Source: Pseudomonadota bacterium (GTDB lineage: Bacteria; Pseudomonadota; Gammaproteobacteria; Burkholderiales; Rhodocyclaceae). Taken from it: a stretch of 51,641 nucleotides of DNA. Position 1 is the stretch's first letter; every line of letters starts with the position of its first letter. The notes beneath the pieces are model-generated. The model was not told the DNA's origin and did no database searches. It saw only the letters and a list, made by a program, of their open reading frames with translations. Shown here one piece after another: positions 8,236 to 16,822 of the stretch. The stretch lies in the NCBI GenBank assembly GCA_026399515.1, contig JAPLQT010000135.1, positions 1 to 51,641 on the forward strand, given 5' to 3'. The translations under genes were made by a program, and so were the position numbers.

Positions 8236-10221
8236 TTAGTGCGCAGTTGCCTTGGCTGCCAGGATGCCGGTGTTCTGCCGGACATAAAGCTCGTCCCACA
8301 TGTCTTCGGCGCGCTTGTCCTTATACATCAGCGAGCCGAGGATGACGGCAAGGAAGCCCAGCGGAATCGAGTAGAGGCCGGGATTGCGCAATTCAAACCA
8401 AGGCTTCTCGAGACCCATGATGCTGGTCATGTCGCTGCCCAGGCTGGCGATCTTGTCGGTCGCGGCTTTCTTAGCCTTCTCGGTCTTGGCGATTTCCGCC
8501 TTCATCTTTTCGATGACCGCCGGATCGACCGCAGGCATCGCGGGCATGGCGGCAGCCGGGGCGGCAGCCGCATCCGCTGGAGCCGCGGGCGCGGCGGGTG
8601 GCATCGTGGCTGCCGTCAGATCGGCATTGAGCTTGGCGAGTTTATCGTCTGATGCCTTGACGATCTTCTCATTGGCGGCTTTCACGGCGAGCGGGTAGGT
8701 GAGGTTCGGGGAAACCATCACCAGGCCGATGGCGAGGAAGGTGCCGACGATCATACCGGCCACGATGCCACCGGTGTTGCAGCGCTTCCAGAACAGCGTC
8801 ATCAGCACGCAGGGGAAGTTGGCCGAGGAGGCGACGGCGAAGGCCAGTGCCACCAGGTGGGCAACGTTCTGACCCTTGGCGGAGATGCCGATGACGATGG
8901 CCATAGCGCCGACCAGAATGGTGGCGATCCGTGCTGCCTTGACCTGTTGCTCCTGGCTGACATGCCCCTCCTTGATGACGCCCACATAGAGGTCGTGCGC
9001 CATCGCCGAAGCGGCTGCCAGCACCAGGCCCGCGACCACTGCGACGATGGTGGCGAAGGCTACGGCGGCAACGAAAGCCATCATGAAGTTGCCCATCAGG
9101 CTGTCGGGGCCGCCTCCCAGCGCCTGGGCCAGGAGCGGGTTGGCCATGTTTCCGCCGGCATCGATTGCCGCAATGTTGGCGGGACCGACCTTCATCGCCG
9201 AACCCATGCCGAGGAACAGCGTCAGCACGTAAAAGCCGCCGATGATCGCCATAGCCCAGTTAACCGATTTGCGCGCGGCCTGTGCCGTCGGCACGGTGAA
9301 GAAACGCATCAGGATGTGCGGCATGCCGGCCGTGCCGAACACCAGCGCCATGCCCAGCGAGATCTGGTCGAGCGGCACTTTCAGGAACAGGCCAGGCTCG
9401 AGGAAGATCTGTCCAAGTTCCGCGGGAGAGAGATTCTTGGCCTTGTCGCCCAACATGGTTGCGACGCGCTGCTGAACCTTCGGATCGTTCACGACGTTGT
9501 TCAGGAATTCGCCAAGGAAGCCGTACTGGCTCCAGACCATGATCACCATCACGATCGAAGCACAGACCAACAGGATCGCCTTGATGATCTGCACCCAGGT
9601 CGTCGCGACCATGCCGCCGAACAGCACATAGCCCAGCATCAGTACGCCCACCGCTATGACCGAAATTTCGTAGTCGATGCCGATCAGGGTCTTGATCAGG
9701 ACGCCCGCGCCAACCATCTGCGCCGTCAGGTAGAAGGTCGACACCGTGATCGTCGACAACGCGCCGACGATGCGGACTTTCTTCGGATCGTTGCGATAGG
9801 CCAGAATATCCGACAGCGTGTACTTGCCGATATTCCGGCAGGGCTCGGCGATCACCAGCAATACGGTGATGTAGGCCACCAGCCAGCCCACCGAATACAT
9901 GAAACCGTCATAACCATACAACGAGATCAGGCCGGCGATGCCGAGGAAGGACGCCGCCGACAAATAGTCACCGGCGATTGCCCAGCCGTTTTGCAAGCCG
10001 GAAACGCCGCCACCGGCGGCATAGAAGTCGGCTGTCGTCTTGACCCGCTTGGCCGCGAGGTAGGTGACATACATGGTGATGCAGATGATGGTGCCGAACA
10101 CCAGGAAAGTCAGCCACTTCCATTTGTCTGCGACGGCGCCTTGGGCGAAAACCGGCAGCGAGATCAACGGCAGGACACAGGCAAGTATGCCCAGCCAGAT
10201 TTTGTTTTTCAGGGTCATCAT
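8236..10221 (-). CDS. actP: Cation/acetate symporter (ActP family)
   Basis: This 661-residue sodium:solute symporter has a signal-like first helix and about 13 membrane segments. Diagnostic ActP stretches include LQNGWAIAGDYLSAASFLGI and GGMVATTWVQIIKA. ActP imports acetate and related short acids with a cation. Unusual here is an insert at about residues 540-615. It is an Ala/Pro-rich stretch followed by a charged helix (VIEKMKAEIAKTEKAKKAA), placed in a loop before the last membrane segment. The gene follows a DUF485 gene by one base, the standard partner arrangement, and ends in a strong terminator. Confidence 0.92.
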   Translation of the reverse strand: MMTLKNKIWLGILACVLPLISLPVFAQGAVADKWKWLTFLVFGTIICITMYVTYLAAKRVKTTADFYAAGGGVSGLQNGWAIAGDYLSAASFLGIAGLISLYGYDGFMYSVGWLVAYITVLLVIAEPCRNIGKYTLSDILAYRNDPKKVRIVGALSTITVSTFYLTAQMVGAGVLIKTLIGIDYEISVIAVGVLMLGYVLFGGMVATTWVQIIKAILLVCASIVMVIMVWSQYGFLGEFLNNVVNDPKVQQRVATMLGDKAKNLSPAELGQIFLEPGLFLKVPLDQISLGMALVFGTAGMPHILMRFFTVPTAQAARKSVNWAMAIIGGFYVLTLFLGMGSAMKVGPANIAAIDAGGNMANPLLAQALGGGPDSLMGNFMMAFVAAVAFATIVAVVAGLVLAAASAMAHDLYVGVIKEGHVSQEQQVKAARIATILVGAMAIVIGISAKGQNVAHLVALAFAVASSANFPCVLMTLFWKRCNTGGIVAGMIVGTFLAIGLVMVSPNLTYPLAVKAANEKIVKASDDKLAKLNADLTAATMPPAAPAAPADAAAAPAAAMPAMPAVDPAVIEKMKAEIAKTEKAKKAATDKIASLGSDMTSIMGLEKPWFELRNPGLYSIPLGFLAVILGSLMYKDKRAEDMWDELYVRQNTGILAAKATAH

Positions 10222-10222
10222 G

Positions 10223-10543
10223 TCATTTCGCTCCTATTTTCTCTGCATCACGCACCAGTTCCGCGGCCATCGCGTCGAAATCCTTGGCCTTGGCCGTGTA
10301 ATAGAAGGCGATGCCCCAGGCGACGATGAATTGCGAAAGTGCGAAGAGGATGCCGACATTCACCACGCCATAGACTTTGACCTTGTATATGTCGGTGAAA
10401 TAAGCGGCGCCTATCGGCAGCAGAAAATAATAAACCAGCGAGAAAACCATCAGGCCCGTAAGAAATGCCAATTTCTTGGCATGCAGGCGCTGAAAGCGCG
10501 GGTCGTTGTCGATCGCGACCCAGTTGATGGAAGTTTCAGCCAT
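10223..10543 (-). CDS. DUF485 membrane protein, symporter partner
   Basis: This 106-residue protein has two membrane helices (about 27-50 and 58-82) typical of DUF485 (YjcH), which is nearly always encoded just before ActP. The ribosome site AAAGGAGGG lies 3 bases before the ATG and is unusually strong. It is the first gene of the two-gene uptake operon. Confidence 0.92.
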   Translation of the reverse strand: MAETSINWVAIDNDPRFQRLHAKKLAFLTGLMVFSLVYYFLLPIGAAYFTDIYKVKVYGVVNVGILFALSQFIVAWGIAFYYTAKAKDFDAMAAELVRDAEKIGAK

Positions 10544-10567
10544 AGTCCCTCCTTTTATAATTTATAT

Positions 10568-10588
10568 AAGCTGGGCCTTTCCCAGCTT
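10568..10588. terminator. Hairpin between sensor kinase and DUF485 genes
   Basis: AAGCTGGG and CCCAGCTT form a perfect 8-bp stem with a 5-base loop in the 137-base gap before the DUF485 gene. On the minus strand it is followed by the A+T stretch ATATAAATTATAAAA, not a pure T run. It could be a weak terminator for the upstream two-component genes or part of the leader of the uptake operon. I found no convincing -35 box. Confidence 0.5.
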
Positions 10589-10680
10589 CGCGCCAAATCT
10601 AGCAGGCGCAACTGACGAATAACTTACGGCGGGCTTACGCGGTGCTTACACGGAGCGCTGAGTCCACGGATATAACAAGG

Positions 10681-12150
10681 TCATTCCGCGGCGGCGGGTT
10701 GCAGCGGATAGGAGACGCCCTGACGCGGGAAAACAGCCTGCGCCAAGGTCCCCCGACCCGCGGCATTAGGGCGCAACTGGACGCTGGCACGATGCAGTTC
10801 GGCAATCTCGCGGACGATGGCCAAACCCAGCCCGCTGCCGTCGGCTTCGCTGCCGAGCACCCGGTAGAAGCGTTCGAACACCAATTCCCGGTCGGCCTCG
10901 GACATGCCGATGCCATTGTCCTCGACTTCGAATATGGCGAAATCCTCGGCGCGCGTGCGCGCCGTTACCCTGCCTCCGGGGAGGGTGTATTTGATGGCGT
11001 TGTCGACCAGGTTGCTCATCAATTCATGCAGCAGCACCGGGCTGCCGTCGATCAGCAACGGCCAGCCGCTGTCTTCGAAGCCGAGATCGATGCCTTTCGC
11101 CAGGGCGCGCGGAACGGCTTCCTGCGTCACCTCGCGCGCCAGGTTCTCCAGATCGACGGTGGTAAACACATGCATTTTTTCGTGGCTGGCTTCGGCGCGG
11201 GCCAGCGTCAACAATTGGTTGATGAGGTGTGCGGCGCGCTCGGCGCTCTCGGCGATATGTTGCAGCGACGCCCGGATCAGTTGCGGATCGGTTTCCGACT
11301 GGGCAAGCTCGGTCTGCATCTTCAAGCCGGTCAATGGCGTGCGCATCTGGTGCGCGGCGTTGGCGATAAAGCGCTGCTGTCCCTGTAAATTCTGCTCGAA
11401 GCGCGCCATCATGTCGTTGAAGGCGACGATCACCGGGCGCACTTCTTCCGGCACGCCATGAATGTTGATCTGCGCCAGGTCGCCCGGACGGCGCTGGCGG
11501 ATACGTCTCTGCAAGCGCGTCAAGGGTGCGATACCCCGCGTCAGGCCGAGATAGACGAGCACGACCGCGAGAGGGATGATCGCAAATTGCGGCAGGATCA
11601 CCCCTGAAATGATGCGGCTGGCGAGATCCTCGCGTTTCTTGCGCGTCTCCGCCACCTGCACCAACACCGATAGGCCGCGCGCCTGTGGTGCCACGAACTG
11701 ATAGGCGACGCGAATTTCCTCGCCATGAATGTCGTCGTCCCGAAACAGCACGGTATCGGGAGAGAATTCGTCGGGTATTTCCGGACGGGGGATTTCCTTG
11801 TCACCGACCACCAGCTCTCCGCGCAATCCAAGGACTTGATAGTAAGTCGTGTCGCTCTGGTCGGCGCGCAACAGGGCGCGCGCCGGCGCGGGAAAATTCA
11901 CCACCACCTTGCCGCCCACCACCTTGACCTGCCGGGCGATGACGTTCACATTTTCTGCCAGCGCCTGGTCGTAGGGCTGGTTGGCAATATTGTTGGCGAC
12001 ATGGTGGGTCAGGGCGATGCTGACGGGCCACAGGAACAGCAAGGGCGCCAGCATCCAGTCGAGGATTTCCCCAAACAGCGAATTGAGTTCGGTCGGCGTC
12101 CCGAAGATGCGGGTGGCGCGCGTACCCTCGGCGGCCGGCGGAGAGCCCAT
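10681..12150 (-). CDS. Sensor histidine kinase, TctE/QseC type
   Basis: This 489-residue kinase has a membrane helix near residues 32-50. A periplasmic domain of the 2CSK_N type found in TctE-like tricarboxylate sensors spans about 55-175. A second helix (about 185-205), a HAMP region and a complete kinase core follow: H-box NAAHQMRTPLTGL, N-box LMSNLVDNAIKYT, G1 VEDNGIGM, G2 GSGLGLAIV. It starts 7 bases after the response regulator and is followed in the same direction by the DUF485-ActP pair. Sensing of an organic acid and control of that uptake operon is a reasonable inference. Confidence 0.9.
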   Translation of the reverse strand: MGSPPAAEGTRATRIFGTPTELNSLFGEILDWMLAPLLFLWPVSIALTHHVANNIANQPYDQALAENVNVIARQVKVVGGKVVVNFPAPARALLRADQSDTTYYQVLGLRGELVVGDKEIPRPEIPDEFSPDTVLFRDDDIHGEEIRVAYQFVAPQARGLSVLVQVAETRKKREDLASRIISGVILPQFAIIPLAVVLVYLGLTRGIAPLTRLQRRIRQRRPGDLAQINIHGVPEEVRPVIVAFNDMMARFEQNLQGQQRFIANAAHQMRTPLTGLKMQTELAQSETDPQLIRASLQHIAESAERAAHLINQLLTLARAEASHEKMHVFTTVDLENLAREVTQEAVPRALAKGIDLGFEDSGWPLLIDGSPVLLHELMSNLVDNAIKYTLPGGRVTARTRAEDFAIFEVEDNGIGMSEADRELVFERFYRVLGSEADGSGLGLAIVREIAELHRASVQLRPNAAGRGTLAQAVFPRQGVSYPLQPAAAE

Positions 12151-12157
12151 CGGACCT

Positions 12158-12847
12158 CTAGGCGCCGGAAGCGTCGCCGGTCACGGGCGGTTTTTCCAGG
12201 CAATAGCCGAGACCGCGGACAGTGGTGATCTTGATCCCGCCGCCGTCGAGCTTCTTGCGCAAGCGATGCACATACACTTCGATGGCGTTCGTGCTCACTT
12301 CCTCTCCCCACTCGCAGAGGTGGTCGACCAGTTGTTCCTTGTTGACCAGCCGTCCGGCCCGCAACAACAGAATTTCAATCAACCCTAATTCGCGCGCCGA
12401 GAGTTCGACCGTCTGACCGTCGATCAACACCTGCCGGTCGGCCTGATCATAGGTCAACAAGCCGAATTCGATCCGCGTCGGCATGCCGGTGCCGCGACGA
12501 GTCAAGGCCCTGACACGCGCCTCGAGTTCCGGCAGGGCGAAGGGTTTGGTCATGTAATCGTCGGCGCCCGCGTCGAGGCCGCGCACGCGATCCTCGATGC
12601 CATCCTGGGCGGTGAGGATCAGGACCGGCAAGGCGCACTTGCGCGCACGCAGACGGCGCAAGACTTCGATGCCGGAGAGTTTTGGCAAACCCAGATCGAG
12701 AATCAGCAGATCGAATTGCTGGCTGGCGAGCGCCGCATCTGCTTCGGCACCGGTGGTGACGCAATCGACGGCATAGCCGGTCTTCCGCAACGAGCGCTGC
12801 AAGCCATCGGCGATGATGCGGTCATCTTCTGCCAACAGGATTCTCAT
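12158..12847 (-). CDS. OmpR-family response regulator, TctD/QseB type
   Basis: The protein has 229 residues. The receiver holds EDD near the start, phospho-acceptor Asp in LLILDLGLPKLSG and Lys in YMTKPFALPE. A winged-helix DNA-binding domain follows, including STNAIEVYVHRLRKKL near the C-terminus. It is co-transcribed with the downstream sensor kinase. The groEL terminator lies just upstream, so it needs its own promoter in the roughly 60 bases between; none is obvious. Confidence 0.92.
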   Translation of the reverse strand: MRILLAEDDRIIADGLQRSLRKTGYAVDCVTTGAEADAALASQQFDLLILDLGLPKLSGIEVLRRLRARKCALPVLILTAQDGIEDRVRGLDAGADDYMTKPFALPELEARVRALTRRGTGMPTRIEFGLLTYDQADRQVLIDGQTVELSARELGLIEILLLRAGRLVNKEQLVDHLCEWGEEVSTNAIEVYVHRLRKKLDGGGIKITTVRGLGYCLEKPPVTGDASGA

Positions 12848-12910
12848 GGGGAAAGTCTATCACATGGCTGTTTCGACCCGAGGCATGTTGCAAGCGGGAA
12901 AACAGGCGAA

Positions 12911-12937
12911 AAAAAGCCCTGCCGAAGCAGGGCTTTT
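12911..12937 (-). terminator. groESL intrinsic terminator
   Basis: An 11-bp stem (arms 12912-12922 and 12927-12937) closed by a TTCG tetraloop on the minus strand is followed by TTTTTTT. It lies about 48 bases after the groEL stop. Confidence 0.93.
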
Positions 12938-12984
12938 CCGAGTTGCAGGGGTGAAGCCCTTCGCGCCGAAGCGCGAAGTTCGAC

Positions 12985-14676
<1,692 letters not shown>

Positions 14677-14700
14677 TTAAGCTCAGGTGAGTGGAAAGGC

Positions 14701-14991
14701 TCAGGCCTCCACAACGCCCATGATGTCTTCTTCGCGCATGACCAGCAGTTCATCGCCATCGACCTTGACGGTCTGGCCCGAATACTTGCCGAACAAGACG
14801 CGATCGCCTACTTTGACTGCCAGGGGACGAACCTTGCCGTCTTCCAGGATCTTGCCGTTGCCGATGGCGAGAACCTCGCCCTGATCGGGTTTCTCGGCGG
14901 CGGTATCGGGAATGACAATACCGGAGGCCGTCTTACGCTCCTCTTCGAGGCGTTTGACGATCACGCGGTCATGCAATGGACGAATTTTCAT
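14701..14991 (-). CDS. groES: Co-chaperonin GroES (Hsp10)
   Basis: This 96-residue protein starts [18 protein letters not shown]. It has the mobile loop around [16 protein letters not shown] and ends [10 protein letters not shown], all standard for GroES. The start at 14991 is set by the family and by the ribosome site AGGAGAT 7 bases upstream; the frame stays open for 26 codons into the leader. It is the first gene of groESL. Confidence 0.98.
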   Translation of the reverse strand: MKIRPLHDRVIVKRLEEERKTASGIVIPDTAAEKPDQGEVLAIGNGKILEDGKVRPLAVKVGDRVLFGKYSGQTVKVDGDELLVMREEDIMGVVEA

Positions 14992-15062
14992 ACAGTTATC
15001 TCCTAATGACGACTTGTAGGTTGGCGGCCTGGCCGCCGTGGGTTGATCGACAGAGGTAATTA

Positions 15063-15089
15063 TTAGCACTCACTACCGACGAGTGCTAA
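15063..15089. promoter_or_regulatory. CIRCE operator (HrcA binding site)
   Basis: TTAGCACTC (15063-15071), nine bases, then GAGTGCTAA (15081-15089) is a perfect match to the CIRCE inverted repeat bound by the heat-shock repressor HrcA. It lies 72 bases upstream of groES, at the expected start of transcription. Confidence 0.97.
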
Positions 15090-15118
15090 TGATAGGGGCG
15101 GATCGATGAAAATTCAAG
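15089..15118 (-). promoter_or_regulatory. groESL promoter, sigma32 and overlapping sigma70 reading
   Basis: On the minus strand, CTTGAA (15113-15118) and CCCCTAT (15092-15098) are 14 bases apart, close to the heat-shock sigma32 consensus. The same DNA also reads as sigma70: TTGAAT (15112-15117), 17 bases, TATCAT (15089-15094). The -10 end touches the CIRCE operator, so bound HrcA would block either polymerase. Confidence 0.8.
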
Positions 15119-15403
15119 TGCAGATGAAGTTTTTTTGGCGTGCGACAAAACAGGCAACACGAGTGTCTTCTTCAAGCTGATGGATTTCCATGGCCATTAA
15201 CCATATGACAATTATGGTAATTCGATTGGCTAGTTCGTGACAAGAACGGATAAATAGAAGCAATCGCTGAGTGTTTATTTCGAGGCGATAATCTATTCTT
15301 CTGGTTGCAGAGGCACGTAGAGTTGCAAGCTTCAGGATATTGGATTTCCCTTTATCGGTCGTTCCAAGGTGGAAGTAATAGTAGCCAAATTCAACCAGCC
15401 GAG
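15119..15403 (+). promoter_or_regulatory. Intergenic region with lapG upstream signals
   Basis: About 285 bases lie between the groESL promoter and lapG. They are visibly richer in A+T than the flanking genes. The motif ATGGTAATTCGATTG (15214-15228) resembles ATGGTAATATAGTCGATTG, found in the array upstream of the export operon (minus strand, 21514-21532). Just before it lies ATTAACCAT, a near inverted copy of ATGGTAAT. I see no confident -35/-10 pair and no gene here. Confidence 0.4.
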
Positions 15404-16096
15404 ATGACTCAAAGATTCTGGATGCACAATCCGACCCGTTTCTTCAAACTCATGGTGGCCGCGCTTGCGTTATTCGCAGTTCTGCCATGTGTGGGGGGAG
15501 TCGTCGATTTTTCCGGAAATCTTCTGGCTTACGTCGGCAAACGTTTCGGTCGTGAAGCTCCGCCACGTTTGCTGGTATGGCAAAAGCTGGTGCGGGACAT
15601 GAAGGGGGGCGATGGGGGTGCCAAGCCCTTGACGGACACGCAGACTCTAAAGAAAGTAAATGATTTTTTCAACCAAGTGCCTTACGCCACGGATCAATCA
15701 CTCTGGGGTGTCGAGGACTATTGGGCCACACCGGTTGAAATGCTGGGCATTTTCGGAGGCGATTGCGAAGACTATGTCATCTCCAAGTATCTATCTCTGA
15801 AAGAACTGGGAATTCCTATCGACCGACTGCGCATGACTTACGTCAAGGCGCAAAAACTGGGTGAGGCGCACATGGTACTCGCCTATTATCGCAAGCCCGA
15901 CGCCGACCCTCTGATTCTGGACAATCTGATCGGCGAAGTTCGTCCCGCGTCCATGCGAACAGATCTGGAGCCCGTCTATAGCTTCAATGATGATGACTTA
16001 TGGTTACCCAGCGGAACCGCCAAAAAAGGCGGGGCATCACAAGTGCGCCTCTGGCGCAATCTGCTGGAAAAACTGGAGAAGGAACAAAAGATGTAG
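15404..16096 (+). CDS. lapG: LapG-type periplasmic cysteine protease (BTLCP family)
   Basis: This 230-residue protein has an N-terminal export helix (about residues 10-34) and a transglutaminase-like cysteine-protease domain. The catalytic triad is visible: Cys121 in GGDCEDY, His156 in EAHMVL, Asp173 in LILDN. In Pseudomonas, LapG cuts the N-terminus of the giant adhesin LapA and releases cells from biofilm when LapD is not bound to c-di-GMP. The start at 15404 is uncertain; ATG 15422 and a TTG at 15305 are alternatives and none has a strong ribosome site. It converges on the export operon with only 12 bases between stops. Its partner lapD is 5.5 kb away; no adhesin gene is in the window. Confidence 0.87.
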   Translation: MTQRFWMHNPTRFFKLMVAALALFAVLPCVGGVVDFSGNLLAYVGKRFGREAPPRLLVWQKLVRDMKGGDGGAKPLTDTQTLKKVNDFFNQVPYATDQSLWGVEDYWATPVEMLGIFGGDCEDYVISKYLSLKELGIPIDRLRMTYVKAQKLGEAHMVLAYYRKPDADPLILDNLIGEVRPASMRTDLEPVYSFNDDDLWLPSGTAKKGGASQVRLWRNLLEKLEKEQKM

Positions 16097-16108
16097 TCGA
16101 TCCAAGAC

Positions 16109-16741
16109 TCAGCGGCCCGGCACTGACTGACCGTGACGTGCGGCAATGTCCGCAAGCGATTTGCGGGAGCTCTCGGGAGCGTCGGCAATCATGGTGAGAA
16201 GCATCTTCCGCCGAACATCATTCAGCTCCCGCCAACGGGAAAAACCAACTTCAGCCAACATTTTCTGCACAGAGAATTCATTGCGCCCGTAGTGCAAGGA
16301 TCGATCGAATGCGTCCCAGAATTCCGGGCCTGTAGTTCCCATGTAGTGGTTCGCCAAGGCAATATTGGCCCAGGTTTGAGGCGACATGGGCCGCAACGTC
16401 GCGGCATTCCGATAATAGTCGAGGGCCTGCGAAAACATTTCATTCCGGAGATCAGGAAGCCCGCCTGCCCTTATAGCCCGAATTCCGTAGAGATACCCGA
16501 GGTCTTCATGGATCATCGGGTTTTCGTGTGCAATCGCCAAAGCCCTGTTTAACGCGTTACGCGTCTCGCCTAGTTCAACGGCCTGTGGCAGAGGCACCTT
16601 CCCTTCTCGCCATTGCGTCAAGTTCCAGCGCGCTTTCATCACGATAATATCGGACCATGCCGAAGTGAGGCCGTAATAGGCTGCGTGAAGCCCTCCTGCC
16701 AGCAGCGCAACAACAAAGGCGCCTCGTATTACGCCAGGCAT
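16109..16741 (-). CDS. Membrane-anchored TPR-like protein of the export operon
   Basis: From ATG 16741 the protein has 210 residues. One N-terminal membrane helix (about 4-24) is followed by a soluble part with helical pairs of tetratricopeptide type (for example ALNRALAIAHENPMIHEDLG and SPQTWANIALANHY). A TTG further upstream with GGAGAG before it is an alternative start, since the frame is open to 16789. I do not recognise a named family. As last gene after the Wzc-like kinase it may assist assembly or polymerisation of the polysaccharide. It has no enzyme motif. Confidence 0.7.
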   Translation of the reverse strand: MPGVIRGAFVVALLAGGLHAAYYGLTSAWSDIIVMKARWNLTQWREGKVPLPQAVELGETRNALNRALAIAHENPMIHEDLGYLYGIRAIRAGGLPDLRNEMFSQALDYYRNAATLRPMSPQTWANIALANHYMGTTGPEFWDAFDRSLHYGRNEFSVQKMLAEVGFSRWRELNDVRRKMLLTMIADAPESSRKSLADIAARHGQSVPGR

Positions 16742-16822
16742 GCCGTTCAAGATCAATTCACTCTCCGGATGCTGACAGGACGCTCCCAAACCATTGTTGG
16801 GTTAATAGTTTCGCTGGTCCGG

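Noticed and set aside
10544..10680. sigma54 promoter before the DUF485-actP genes
   Set aside because: TGGCGCGAAGCTGGGA lacks the GC at the -12 position, so the match fails.
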